Below are positions 24,675 through 34,284 of a stretch of 64,000 bases of DNA, in pieces. The translations under genes were made by a program, and so were the position numbers. The stretch is from an uncultured Candidatus Actinomarina sp. (GTDB taxonomy: Bacteria; Actinomycetota; Acidimicrobiia; Actinomarinales; Actinomarinaceae). The first letter of the stretch is position 1. Every line of letters begins with the position of its first letter. Where the stretch lies: assembly GCA_902526825.1 (NCBI GenBank), contig CABZMN010000001.1:71819-135818 (forward strand), read 5' to 3'. Under the pieces are notes generated by a model. The model was not told the DNA's origin. It was given only the letters and a program-made list of their open reading frames with translations, and ran no database searches.

Positions 24675-26474
24675 ATGAAGGGAGCTCTTAAGTATTTACT
24701 TTTTTTTAGAAATGTAGTTTTTTTAAAATGGGTAAGCCAAATAGTTTTTTTGGTTGGATTTGTAACCATTGTTTTAAGGTACTTAGGAAACGCTTCAACT
24801 AACTTTGCATCCACGAACATAGCGTTCTCCTGGGATTTTTTGGGAGAAACACCAGGTGTATCTATAGCAGAAGGAATGTACACCCTACCAGTTTCTGGTT
24901 TACAGATGCTTCAAGTAGGCATGTTAAACATGCTAAGGATTACAGTTACAGGGATTTTTGCGGCAACAATTCTTGGGACAATGCTTGGTATCGCAAGACT
25001 ATCAAAAAATTATATTGTGGAAAAAAGTGCAACAGGAATATTAGAAATCGTAAGGAATGTACCCCTTTTAGTTCAAATTCTTTTCTTTCAAGCCTTGATA
25101 CTTACACTACCTAGATTAGAAGTATCAGAAATTGGAACATACACAATTCATGCAAGTGCAAAAGGTATCGCATTCCCATGGCCAAATAGAGAACCTAATG
25201 CAATTTTGTTTATGGTTTACTTTATTTTAGTTTTATACATTGCCAACCAGATATTTAAATGGAGAGTTAGAACCCTTGAAAAAGAAGGAAGAGAGACATA
25301 TCCAACATTATGGGCCGTTCTATCTTTTGTTGTACTTATTTTTGTAGGATGGTTCGGAGGCTTTAGAGTTGTTGGAATACTTGGCCTGGTTGCTGGGTTT
25401 CTCTCCACAGGCTTAGAAAGTGTTCCAGGAATTATTTATCAGATTCTATTTTCGGCAATTACCGTTTTTATTGGATTTAGAGTTACTAAAAGATTTGTTG
25501 ATAGCAAAAAATCTGAAGAAGCCCAAGGAATTTATAGTGATGATGATTATTTCAAAATAATATTTAATGTTGCAATAGTTGTTTTACTAGTTTTTCTTTT
25601 TCTTACATCATTTGGAGCAAGTGTCTCAAAGTTTTTAGTAGGAGATGAACTGACCTATAAAGCCGATTGGGGGCTTCCACAACTCTTCCATGGTATTGAA
25701 AATAAATTATATTGGTTTCCAATGCATGATGTTGAAATTGAAAAAGAAACTGTAGAAATGAAAAAAGCAGAGATAATTAATTGGGTAGTTGAGCCAGGAT
25801 CAAAAGTAGAAGTTGGAGATAAAATTGCTGATGCATACATTATTAGAAAGCCAAATGAAGAAAAAATAGAGTATGAAATTGTTGCTAAATACGCAGGTAC
25901 TATTGAAACCTTATATCTTGAAGAAGGAAAATCATTAAAAGTAGGTGAAGAATTTTATGAGATTCAAGTTACAGAAGGTGATCCATTTACACTGTCAAGA
26001 CCAAGGATTGAGCAAACAGGTACTACAAAATTTAAGAGATACTCTGATGATTATGGTAAAAAGTTGTCAGTTGGTTATTTTGCAACTTGGGTAGGAGTAG
26101 TTTTATATACTGCAATATTTATATCCGAAGTAGTAAGAGCAGGTATTATGGCTGTTGCCAAAGGGCAATCTGAAGCTGGACTTTCTTTAGGTTTTAGAAG
26201 GAGTGCCCTTTTGAGATTAATTATTATACCTCAGGCAATTAGAGTGATGTTGCCTCCAATGGGTAACCAGTATCTAAACCTTGCAAAAAATACTTCATTG
26301 GGGATAGCCGTAGCTTTTCCTGAAATTGTTGCTGTTGGTCAAACTTTATACAACCAGGAAGGACAAACTTTACCTGTATTTATTGTATGGATGATCTTTT
26401 ACAGTACCGTAAGTTTGACAATTTCCAGCATAATTAATTTCTACAACAGAAAACTGAAGATTGTTGAGAGATAA
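24675..26474 (+). CDS. aapQ: Amino-acid ABC permease (AapQ-like) with inserted lipoyl-like domain
   Basis: A 599-residue permease, about 200 longer than ordinary AapQ. The split core is plain: an N-terminal helix, then MLRITVTGIFAATILGTMLG and EIVRNVPLLVQILFF (about 80-155), and at the C terminus the EAA loop GQSEAGLSLGFRRSALLRL followed by PQAIRVMLPPMGNQY. Between them lie extra helices and, at about 365-432, a soluble segment with VEPGSKVEVGDKI, EEKIEYEI and AGTIETLYLEEGKSLKVGE, the pattern of a biotinyl/lipoyl barrel-sandwich domain. Lys397 falls at the position of the modified lysine. By helix counting this loop is extracytoplasmic. Confidence 0.85.
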   Translation: MKGALKYLLFFRNVVFLKWVSQIVFLVGFVTIVLRYLGNASTNFASTNIAFSWDFLGETPGVSIAEGMYTLPVSGLQMLQVGMLNMLRITVTGIFAATILGTMLGIARLSKNYIVEKSATGILEIVRNVPLLVQILFFQALILTLPRLEVSEIGTYTIHASAKGIAFPWPNREPNAILFMVYFILVLYIANQIFKWRVRTLEKEGRETYPTLWAVLSFVVLIFVGWFGGFRVVGILGLVAGFLSTGLESVPGIIYQILFSAITVFIGFRVTKRFVDSKKSEEAQGIYSDDDYFKIIFNVAIVVLLVFLFLTSFGASVSKFLVGDELTYKADWGLPQLFHGIENKLYWFPMHDVEIEKETVEMKKAEIINWVVEPGSKVEVGDKIADAYIIRKPNEEKIEYEIVAKYAGTIETLYLEEGKSLKVGEEFYEIQVTEGDPFTLSRPRIEQTGTTKFKRYSDDYGKKLSVGYFATWVGVVLYTAIFISEVVRAGIMAVAKGQSEAGLSLGFRRSALLRLIIIPQAIRVMLPPMGNQYLNLAKNTSLGIAVAFPEIVAVGQTLYNQEGQTLPVFIVWMIFYSTVSLTISSIINFYNRKLKIVER

Positions 26475-28277
26475 ATGAATTTAGAATTTAAAAAATCAAT
26501 AACTTGGATGAGAGAAAACCTATTTTCTTCAATTCCATCATCAATACTTACCGTAGCTACATCATTTTTTGTTTTGGGTTTCTTTAGAGGATTGTTTGGA
26601 TTTGCAATGGCATCCGATAAAGATTGGCTTTCTGTCTTAAATAACATGCAACTTTATATGGTCCAGGCATATCCTGAAGAAGATTTTATTAGGGTGTGGA
26701 TATCTGTAGGGTTAGCTTTAGTTTTTGCTGGAATGTCTATAGGGTTATGGAAAAGTACAGAAGAATCATCATTATCTGAGGTATTCTCAAAATTTCTGAG
26801 AGTCAGTTTAGCTTTTCTTTTCTTCACTGTCGTAGCACCTACGTTTTCAAGCGTTACAGACAATGACGGAATCATTCAAACAGAGGAGTCCTTCCCAATG
26901 GAAACACGCTTACAACTCCTTATACCTTCTGCAATATTAGTTGTTGTATTTTTTCTATTAAAAAATGTAAAACTTAATTACAAATTCAATAAATCAGACT
27001 TATTATGTTTTTATTTGGCAATACCAATAGTTTTGTTGTGGATTATAAAGCTCCCGACAATACAGCTTGATAGTAGTAACCAAAGAATAATTCCAGATCC
27101 TTTAATGCCAATTGCTGACACAACAAAGACTCCTTGGACTATCATTTTTGGATTATTTTTAGCTTTTTACTTTATAGGTTCTAGATTCAAAGATTCTAAA
27201 AATATGAAGAGAATAATGTCTATCTCGTGGGTTCTTTTACCATTATTCATTTTTTCATGGATTTTCAAAAAGCCAGAAATAGATCTACCAACAATTCTTG
27301 GTCAGGATATACCAATTTTTATTGGAATCTTTTTAATTGGAGCATTGACAATTACCTTTATTAACAATCCAATTGTTGAGAAATATTTTTCTATATATTT
27401 GGGTGTACTGATTGCTATTACAGCAATAGCACTTTTTATCTCGATCCCTATTCTTCTTAAATCAGCACTCTTACTACTTGTGTTATTTACTATCGTAATT
27501 CCAGCCGTGTCTTCATCTGCAAAAGGTAAGAGAAACCTTATTATTGTTTGGGGTGTTTCACTATTTACTTTATCTGTTTTAATTCGTGGTGGCTCTTCAG
27601 ATACACAGATTATCGTACAACAACAAAGTATTTTTGGCGGCTTTTCTCTAACTTGGCTTCTTGCAATATTTGGAACTTATGTTTCATTTCCTTTGGGAGT
27701 TCTTTTGGCCTTGGGAAGAAACTCAAAACTACCTATTGTTAGAATTGTTTGTACAGGAATTATTGAATTAACTCGTTCTGTTCCCTATATTACATGGCTT
27801 TTCTTTGCCAGCGTTACCATGGCAGTTTTCTTACCAGAAGGTGTCAACTTTGAGTTAGTTGTAAGAGTGCTTATGGTAACCGCATTTTTTAGTGGAGCAT
27901 ATTTCGCAGAAAATATTAGAGGGGGGCTTCAATCAATTCCAAAAGGACAATATGAAGCTGCTGACGCAATAGGAATGAGTCCTTTTCAAAAAACTTCATT
28001 GATTGTAATGCCACAGGCATTAAGAGCAATTATCCCTACATTAGTTAGTAGTGCGATAACTGCATTTAAAGATTCTAGTTTAGTTACAATTATCGGACTT
28101 ATTGATTTCCTCACAATCGGTAAGGTGATAATTGGTACTCAATCAATACCAGTAAATTTTGTTGGTCACGATAGAGAAAACTTATTATTCATTGCATTTT
28201 TCTATTGGATATTTACATTTACTCTATCCAGAAGAAGCATGAAAGTTGAAAAAAGATTAGGATTAGGAGAAAGATAA
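26475..28277 (+). CDS. aapM: Amino-acid ABC permease (AapM-like) with long N-terminal membrane extension
   Basis: A 600-residue permease whose ATG directly follows the aapQ stop. The C-terminal 230 residues are a typical polar amino-acid permease domain: SLTWLLAIFGTYVSFPLGVLLALG, ELTRSVPYITWLFF, and the EAA loop GQYEAADAIGMSPFQK with PQALRAIIPTLVSS. The first 360 residues contain about ten additional hydrophobic segments; AapM-type proteins have an extension, but usually a far shorter one (family total near 380-400). It pairs with AapQ to form the membrane channel. Confidence 0.85.
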   Translation: MNLEFKKSITWMRENLFSSIPSSILTVATSFFVLGFFRGLFGFAMASDKDWLSVLNNMQLYMVQAYPEEDFIRVWISVGLALVFAGMSIGLWKSTEESSLSEVFSKFLRVSLAFLFFTVVAPTFSSVTDNDGIIQTEESFPMETRLQLLIPSAILVVVFFLLKNVKLNYKFNKSDLLCFYLAIPIVLLWIIKLPTIQLDSSNQRIIPDPLMPIADTTKTPWTIIFGLFLAFYFIGSRFKDSKNMKRIMSISWVLLPLFIFSWIFKKPEIDLPTILGQDIPIFIGIFLIGALTITFINNPIVEKYFSIYLGVLIAITAIALFISIPILLKSALLLLVLFTIVIPAVSSSAKGKRNLIIVWGVSLFTLSVLIRGGSSDTQIIVQQQSIFGGFSLTWLLAIFGTYVSFPLGVLLALGRNSKLPIVRIVCTGIIELTRSVPYITWLFFASVTMAVFLPEGVNFELVVRVLMVTAFFSGAYFAENIRGGLQSIPKGQYEAADAIGMSPFQKTSLIVMPQALRAIIPTLVSSAITAFKDSSLVTIIGLIDFLTIGKVIIGTQSIPVNFVGHDRENLLFIAFFYWIFTFTLSRRSMKVEKRLGLGER

Positions 28278-28280
28278 TTT

Positions 28281-29009
28281 ATGAGCATTATTAAAACAAA
28301 CGATGTTAAAAAATGGTTTGGAGATTTCCAAGCTCTTAAAGGTATATCTATGGAAGTTGAAGAAGGTGAAGTTTTAGTAATATGTGGACCTTCAGGTTCT
28401 GGAAAATCAACCTTTATTAGGTGTATAAACAGACTTGAACAACACCAAGAGGGTGAAATTCTCGTTGATGGTATTGAGTTAACTAATGACCTCAAAAATA
28501 TAGAAGCTATTAGATCTGAAGTTGGAATGGTTTTCCAAAGCTTCAATCTCTTTCCACACCTGACAGTATTGCAAAACGTAACTCTTGCTCCAATTTGGGT
28601 TAGAAAAAAAAGCAGAAGTGAATCAGAAGAAAAAGCAATGGAGCTTTTGACAAGAGTTGGTATTCCTGAGCAAGCATCAAAATTTCCAGGCCAACTATCT
28701 GGTGGCCAACAACAAAGAGTGGCAATAGCAAGAGCATTAGCAATGGAACCCAAAATAATGTTATTTGACGAGCCAACATCGGCACTTGACCCTGAAATGA
28801 TAAAAGAGGTATTGGATGCTATGAAAGAGCTAGCTTTATCTGGAATGACAATGATTGTCGTTACTCATGAGATGGGATTTGCTAAAGAAGTTGCTGACAG
28901 GGTTATGTTGTTTGATGAGGGATTGATGGTTGAGGAAAATACCCCAACAGAATTTTTTGATAATCCTCAAAATGACAGAACCAAGTTGTTCTTAAGTCAG
29001 ATTCTTTAG
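28281..29009 (+). CDS. aapP: Amino-acid ABC transporter ATP-binding protein
   Basis: A 242-residue ABC ATPase. Walker [10 protein letters not shown] (about 38-46), Q-loop [10 protein letters not shown], signature [15 protein letters not shown], Walker [15 protein letters not shown] and the switch His in VVTHEMGF are all intact. It powers import by AapQ/AapM. It lies three bases after aapM. Its stop TAG overlaps the stop of the convergent M20 gene (TTAG, 29006-29009). Confidence 0.95.
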   Translation: MSIIKTNDVKKWFGDFQALKGISMEVEEGEVLVICGPSGSGKSTFIRCINRLEQHQEGEILVDGIELTNDLKNIEAIRSEVGMVFQSFNLFPHLTVLQNVTLAPIWVRKKSRSESEEKAMELLTRVGIPEQASKFPGQLSGGQQQRVAIARALAMEPKIMLFDEPTSALDPEMIKEVLDAMKELALSGMTMIVVTHEMGFAKEVADRVMLFDEGLMVEENTPTEFFDNPQNDRTKLFLSQIL

Positions 29010-30145
29010 AGTTTATCCCAGAGATTTTTTTCTGCTAAATCAATAATGGTTGCACCCATTCCATATGCTCCATCGAATATAGCTTTATGACCACCAGCTT
29101 TAATTGTAGCTGCTGCAAATTCTGGCTGATGATTGACTGCGTCTCCGGAGTCGATAGCCAACATAGGATGAATAGATGGCATCGCGAAGGATATGTTTCC
29201 CATATCTGTTGATCCTAGGCCAAGTTGTGCCGGATCTTGTAGTGGCATGTCTCTTCCAATTTCATTACAGTTTTCCATAAACAACTCGAACATTGTTTTA
29301 TTATTCAGAATTTCTTGATATCTAAAGTCTGGAGAAGTAACGTCTGATTTGCATTTAGTTGCAATAGCTGCTCCGTTTACGAAATTTAAAAAATTTTGTT
29401 CCAACTTGTTCAGACCTTCTTCGTTTAAAGATCTAAGGTACCACTCTGAAGAAGTATAAGATGGAATAATGTTCGGCTTAAACCCTCCATCTTTTATAAC
29501 TCCATGCATCCTATCAGTTCTTAACATTTGTTGACGATAGGTAGAAGCATTTACAAATAGTTGTATCTGGGCATCTAGTGCATTTATACCTTCTTCAGGC
29601 GCACCAGCAGCATGTGAGTCTTTTCCAAAGAACTCAACTTTATATTGTTGGATTGTTGAAAATGTAGGATTAGCCACATCATAAGGACCAGGGTGAATCA
29701 TCATCGAACATTTTGCATCTTCAAATGCTCCATTGTCTAATAATATTATTTTTCCACCTCCACCTTCTTCCGCAGGAGTTCCCAGTAGCTTGACTCTGAT
29801 ACCTAGTTGGTCGACAAGATTTCTCAGACCTAATCCAGCTCCAATCGAGCAAGTAGCAATTATGTTGTGGCCACAGGCATGTCCAATCTCTGGCAGTGCA
29901 TCGTATTCGACACAAATAACAACGAGAGGACCACCCTTACCAAAAGTTACCTCAAAAGCTGTATCAAGACCATGTGTTGGGTACATTACTTGAGGATCAT
30001 ATTTTTTTATGTAGTTAACGAGATACTTCGACGTTTCAAATTCTTCGAAAGCAAGTTCTGGATTTTCATACATCCAGTCATTCACTTCAATGAGGCTTTT
30101 ATGTAAAGATTCTAATTCAGATTTAAATTTTTTTTTAATTGTCAT
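29006..30145 (-). CDS. M20-family amidohydrolase/peptidase
   Basis: A 379-residue zinc-dependent amidohydrolase of the M20 aminoacylase/AbgB-like group. Metal-site segments are EIGHACGHN (about 89-97), AEEGGGGK (about 125-132) and [14 protein letters not shown] toward the C terminus; [15 protein letters not shown] marks the dimerisation domain. Such enzymes cleave N-acyl amino acids, p-aminobenzoyl-glutamate or short peptides in the cytoplasm. Lying tail-to-tail with the amino-acid importer, it may process imported conjugates. Its 5' end overlaps the upstream GHL-type gene by four bases. Confidence 0.82.
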   Translation of the reverse strand: MTIKKKFKSELESLHKSLIEVNDWMYENPELAFEEFETSKYLVNYIKKYDPQVMYPTHGLDTAFEVTFGKGGPLVVICVEYDALPEIGHACGHNIIATCSIGAGLGLRNLVDQLGIRVKLLGTPAEEGGGGKIILLDNGAFEDAKCSMMIHPGPYDVANPTFSTIQQYKVEFFGKDSHAAGAPEEGINALDAQIQLFVNASTYRQQMLRTDRMHGVIKDGGFKPNIIPSYTSSEWYLRSLNEEGLNKLEQNFLNFVNGAAIATKCKSDVTSPDFRYQEILNNKTMFELFMENCNEIGRDMPLQDPAQLGLGSTDMGNISFAMPSIHPMLAIDSGDAVNHQPEFAAATIKAGGHKAIFDGAYGMGATIIDLAEKNLWDKL

Positions 30146-31407
30146 GAATCAAGCTTACTAAAATAACCTAAATTATACGAAGAGGAAACGTTCCAAATTA
30201 TCCAATCCAAATTTTTATCTTCTGCTGCTCGAATATTTTCTTGGACTTCAGCGTCAGAATGCCAAAACCCCTGTAAAAATGGTCTTAATTTAATTTCTTC
30301 AACACCTCTTTGTAATGCATCATCTATAGCTGAGGTAATGACCCCATATGGGTTTCTGTTCGGGTTTTGATATCCAAATGAACCTCTACTGTAATGTGAT
30401 GGATAAACCATTGGTGATAAGAAGTCAACATTTTCGATAATTGTTTCAAGATTTTGACCAATTCCTCCATCAAATTTATTTGTTAAAATATATCCAAATA
30501 CATCTGCCGAAACAAAACACCCAAGACTGTTTATCTCTTTTTTGGCAACCATAAGAAAACTGTTAATATTTTTTATTCTGTTTTCGTAAGTATTTTCATC
30601 TTTGAAAACTATGTACTTGTAGTTCGAATCTGGATATCTAATATAGTCAAACTGGATTTCGTCAAAACCTAATTCGCATGCTTCCTTTGCGATATTGATC
30701 ACATAGTTTCTTGCCTTTTCACTACCGGGATCAATAAAATATTGACCATCTTGAGAATATATCTTGTTTTTATATGAATCAAATACTGCTTCATTCGGAT
30801 AATTTTTAGCAAATAACGGATCTTGAAAAACAACAACTCTTCCTATTAAGTAAAGATCATTTTTATCTTTTAAAGTATTTAATGTTTCACTGTTATATTT
30901 ACTTCTAACGTTTGACATTTCTACAGCAAGTTCATTTACAGAATCAAATAGAATATGTCCATTATCAGTTTTTACATCAATGACAAGGCTATTGACATTT
31001 GTATTATCTAAGATGTTGTTGATTATTTCTAACTTTGAATTATTGGTCATGTGGTAACCATTGAGATAAATTCCTCTGACTCCTCCATGCTTTTCTCTAA
31101 ATTGAGAAAATTTTTGTTGTTGTATTAAAAAAGTAATTTCTTGATTGAGAACAACTAGCTCTTCATTTAATTCTGAAATTAGTTTTGAACTAAACTTTTG
31201 TTCTTTACTAGCTATATCTGCATCGATCTTATTTGTATCAATACTATTAATAGTTTTTGATATTTCTACAGCAACATCTCTTTTGTATATGGTTGTGTTC
31301 GTGACTATTTGATTATTGGATATTTCACTGTTGATATCTCTTGAAAAAAAATTTGTAATAGCAAATGCCAATACAAACACAAGAAAAAAATTTGTTACCC
31401 TGTTCAT
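30142..31407 (-). CDS. Secreted or membrane-anchored putative glycoside hydrolase (DUF4015/GHL type)
   Basis: A 421-residue protein with an N-terminal hydrophobic anchor (FFLVFVLAFAITNFF, about 7-21), a helical, probably coiled-coil stretch (about 60-100) and a TIM-barrel-like domain beginning RGIYLNGYHMTNN. The family hallmarks LVIDVKTDNGHI, GFDEIQFDYIRYPDS and LSPMVYPSHY are present, matching DUF4015 putative glycosyl hydrolases. It probably acts outside the membrane on a polysaccharide; the substrate is unknown. It overlaps the M20 gene by four bases. Confidence 0.78.
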   Translation of the reverse strand: MNRVTNFFLVFVLAFAITNFFSRDINSEISNNQIVTNTTIYKRDVAVEISKTINSIDTNKIDADIASKEQKFSSKLISELNEELVVLNQEITFLIQQQKFSQFREKHGGVRGIYLNGYHMTNNSKLEIINNILDNTNVNSLVIDVKTDNGHILFDSVNELAVEMSNVRSKYNSETLNTLKDKNDLYLIGRVVVFQDPLFAKNYPNEAVFDSYKNKIYSQDGQYFIDPGSEKARNYVINIAKEACELGFDEIQFDYIRYPDSNYKYIVFKDENTYENRIKNINSFLMVAKKEINSLGCFVSADVFGYILTNKFDGGIGQNLETIIENVDFLSPMVYPSHYSRGSFGYQNPNRNPYGVITSAIDDALQRGVEEIKLRPFLQGFWHSDAEVQENIRAAEDKNLDWIIWNVSSSYNLGYFSKLDS

Positions 31408-31464
31408 CCTCTTATTTTAAGAATACTTATTAATTTCTTTCAAAGCTAGTTTTATAATATCTAT

Positions 31465-32211
31465 ATGCAAAATTCGAGATATCAAAAAGTTGAAAAGTTT
31501 TATGAAGTTCCTGTTTTTATTGCAGTTGTTTTACTAATACCTGTAATAATCATTGAATATAGAAGTTCAGAACTAAAGGAATTTGCAAACTATCTCAATT
31601 GGGGTATTTGGGTTGTATTTTTATTGGAGTACGTCCACTTACTAATTCTTTCTGAAAACAAAAAAGACTATGTTATTAATCACAAATTGGAACTTTTTAT
31701 TGTAATTGGTTCAATACCATTTGTCCCCCAAGGATTAGAATCGTCGAGATTTCTACGTTTTGTAAGACTACCAAGACTCCTAAGAGTATTACAGTTATTT
31801 AGACTTGCAGTTGTAGTTGCAAAATTTGGAGCTGATATAAAAGCTATTTTTAATAGCAGGGGACTCAGGTCAATTGTTTATGCAACTATATTTTTAATAA
31901 TTTTCTTTGGATTCCTTTTCTTTGTTTCAGAACCTGAGGTTGAAACATTTAGTGATGGAATATGGTGGGCTTTGGTTACCATTACAACTGTTGGGTATGG
32001 AGATATAACGCCCTATACAACACTAGGAAGAATTGTTGCAAGTTCCCTAATGATTTTAGGCATTGGATTTATAGCAACAATAACAGCAACTGTTTCCGCT
32101 TATTTCCTATCAAATTTTGGAGAAAAACAAACTACTCTTGATGATGTTCTCGTTAAGCTAGAAAAAATTGAAAATGAAATAGAAAAAATAAAGGAAGAAA
32201 AAAATGATTGA
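31465..32211 (+). CDS. Voltage-gated-type potassium channel
   Basis: A 248-residue six-helix cation channel. S1-S3 are visible in the first 95 residues. S4 carries regularly spaced arginines (RFLRFVRLPRLLRVLQLFR). S5 follows, then the pore helix and selectivity filter TTVGYGD in WWALVTITTVGYGDITP, then S6. The C-terminal 30 residues form a charged helix (KLEKIENEIEKIKEEK), likely a tetramerising coiled coil. It conducts potassium across the cytoplasmic membrane. Its end overlaps the DUF885 gene by eight bases. Confidence 0.9.
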   Translation: MQNSRYQKVEKFYEVPVFIAVVLLIPVIIIEYRSSELKEFANYLNWGIWVVFLLEYVHLLILSENKKDYVINHKLELFIVIGSIPFVPQGLESSRFLRFVRLPRLLRVLQLFRLAVVVAKFGADIKAIFNSRGLRSIVYATIFLIIFFGFLFFVSEPEVETFSDGIWWALVTITTVGYGDITPYTTLGRIVASSLMILGIGFIATITATVSAYFLSNFGEKQTTLDDVLVKLEKIENEIEKIKEEKND

Positions 32212-33892
32212 AGCATTAAGCAATTTAGCAGATGATTTCTTTAAAAATTCTTTAGACTCATCACCAACATCTGCAATTATGAGAGGATATAGGGAATACT
32301 TTGATCAAATCGAAGAATTAACTGAAACCAGATTCGATAAAAACTTAAAAGATCTAGATAAGTTTGAAAAAAGATTAAAAGAGATAGATTTCAACAATTT
32401 GTCAAACAAGGAAAAAGTAACTTATGGAATGTTGGAGTATGCTTTTGGATCAAATAAAGATTCATTACTTGATAAAAGCTGGGAGTTTGGAGCCGGAGTT
32501 TCTGGCTTTACAGGGTATTTAATTGATTACAACCAGCAAATGTTTATTCCTGATTTAGAATCAGCAGATCTTTTATTGAAGAGATTAGAACTATATAATC
32601 AGTTCTTTAATCAAGTATCTTTAGTTCAAAAGAAAGGTTTAAATGAAAATAGAGTAGCAACTGAAAGAAACTTATTAAGAACAATTGATCAAATTGAAAG
32701 CTATCTAAAAACATCATTAGAAGAAGACCCTCTTTTGTTAGTAAATTTCTCTCCTGAAGTCTCTGAAGAAGATGTAAGTAGCTGGAAAAATAAAGCAAAA
32801 TTAATCATTGAGAGCCATGTGAGGCCAAGTGTTAATTCTTATCTCGAACAACTCAAATCAGACCATTTACCAAAAGGTAGATCAGATATGAATCCCGGCA
32901 TAATGTGGATTGAGGGTGGAGATGACATTTATTTAAGAAGTTTAAGAAAATTTACAGGTAATAAAGACATAACTGTTAAAGAGGTACATGAAACAGGTTT
33001 ATCTGAGATTGAAAGATTAAAAAAAGAATTTTTTGAAATTGGAAAAAATGTTTTTGCAGATGTAACAACTCCAGAAGAGGTTATTTATAAAATGCAAACT
33101 GAACCATCGATGCGCTTTGAAAGTAAAGAACAGATGCTACAAATGGCAGAAGATATTATTAAAAGAGCTTACGAACCACTCGCTGATTGGTTTACAGTAT
33201 TTCCAAAAGCGCCTTGCAATGTTTTACCAGTTCCCGAAGAGTCAGAAAAACATGCTCCACCAGCCTACTATTATTCACCTTTGCCAGATGGTTCAAGAGA
33301 TGGAACTTATTTCTTAAATACTTACAAACCAGAAACAAAAAGTATTTTTGAAGCTGAATCCGTTGCTTTTCATGAAGCAATACCAGGGCATCATCTTGAT
33401 AGGACAATTGCTGTAGAGCTTGAGGATGTTCCTGATTTTCAAAAATATGTTGCTTCTACTGCATTTGTGGAAGGATGGGGGCTATATTCAGAGCAGTTAG
33501 CAAACGAAATGGGTCTATATTCTAATGACATACAACAACTTGGTAGATTAGGAAATGATGCATGGAGAGCATGTCGTCTTGTACTCGACACTGGAATGCA
33601 TGGCATGGGATGGTCTAGGGACAAAGCCATCAAATTTTTTAGAGCAAATTCACCTATTGAAGAAATAAATGCAAATATCGAAACTGATAGATACATTGCT
33701 TGGCCTGGACAAGCCTGTTCATATAAGATGGGACAATTAAAAATCGAGGAATTAAGAAGAAAAGCTGAAAACGAACTAGGTAATATGTTTGATATTAGAT
33801 ATTTTCATGATGAAGTACTTTGTGATGGAGGTATAACTTTACCTATTCTTGAAAATAAAATAAATGAATTTATAGAAAGGCATAAAAGTTAG
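32204..33892 (+). CDS. DUF885-family predicted metallopeptidase
   Basis: A 562-residue soluble protein of the DUF885 family. The central signature FHEAIPGHH (about 391-399) is a zinc-binding HExxxGHH-like motif, followed by the FVEGWGLYSEQLA segment (about 423-435), whose Glu is the probable third ligand. The C-terminal PGQACSYKMGQLKI block is also conserved. Characterised relatives are few; peptidase activity is inferred from the motif. No signal peptide is seen, so it is cytoplasmic. It is co-translated with the potassium channel and ends five bases from hspR. Confidence 0.82.
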   Translation: MIEALSNLADDFFKNSLDSSPTSAIMRGYREYFDQIEELTETRFDKNLKDLDKFEKRLKEIDFNNLSNKEKVTYGMLEYAFGSNKDSLLDKSWEFGAGVSGFTGYLIDYNQQMFIPDLESADLLLKRLELYNQFFNQVSLVQKKGLNENRVATERNLLRTIDQIESYLKTSLEEDPLLLVNFSPEVSEEDVSSWKNKAKLIIESHVRPSVNSYLEQLKSDHLPKGRSDMNPGIMWIEGGDDIYLRSLRKFTGNKDITVKEVHETGLSEIERLKKEFFEIGKNVFADVTTPEEVIYKMQTEPSMRFESKEQMLQMAEDIIKRAYEPLADWFTVFPKAPCNVLPVPEESEKHAPPAYYYSPLPDGSRDGTYFLNTYKPETKSIFEAESVAFHEAIPGHHLDRTIAVELEDVPDFQKYVASTAFVEGWGLYSEQLANEMGLYSNDIQQLGRLGNDAWRACRLVLDTGMHGMGWSRDKAIKFFRANSPIEEINANIETDRYIAWPGQACSYKMGQLKIEELRRKAENELGNMFDIRYFHDEVLCDGGITLPILENKINEFIERHKS

Positions 33893-33897
33893 TAAAT

Positions 33898-34284
33898 CTA
33901 ATTTTTTCTAAGATCTTTATTCGACTTCTTCACAATTTCATTCTTATAGCTTTTGTGAATTTCTTTTTCAGATTGGCTTCTTTGGTTTTTTTCTAATTTA
34001 ATATCTTCCTTTAGAGATTCAATCTCAATTTGCAGCTCAGAGATTCTGTCTCTCATTTCATAAATTATCTTTATGCCATCTAAGTTAATACCTCTTTGTG
34101 AAAGATTTTGAATCTGTATAAGTTTGTCTACGTCTTCTTGTGAATAGCGCCTTGTACCACCACCAGTTCGATAAGGCTTGATCAAACCTTTTTCTTCATA
34201 TGTTCTTATAGTCTGGGGGTGGATCCCAGACAGCGTTGACGCCACAGAAATAAAGTATATTGCTTTAGAACTTTCGCTACTCAT
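33898..34284 (-). CDS. hspR: Heat-shock repressor HspR (MerR family)
   Basis: About 128 residues from the ATG at 34284, which overlaps the dnaJ stop (ATGAGTAG); the open frame extends to 34317. The N-terminal winged helix IYFISVASTLSGIHPQTIRTYEEKGLI and RTGGGTRRYSQEDVDKL are HspR-type, lacking the metal/ligand Cys of other MerR proteins. The rest is a coiled coil and a basic tail. In Actinomycetota HspR with DnaK as co-repressor shuts off the dnaK operon; a candidate operator is at 37885-37906. Confidence 0.9.
   Translation of the reverse strand: MSSESSKAIYFISVASTLSGIHPQTIRTYEEKGLIKPYRTGGGTRRYSQEDVDKLIQIQNLSQRGINLDGIKIIYEMRDRISELQIEIESLKEDIKLEKNQRSQSEKEIHKSYKNEIVKKSNKDLRKN

Noticed and set aside
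25863-25865. Lys397 of AapQ as a true lipoylation or biotinylation site
   Set aside because: The domain is predicted outside the cytoplasm and lacks the canonical MKM or clear DKA context, so a modification claim is not supported.
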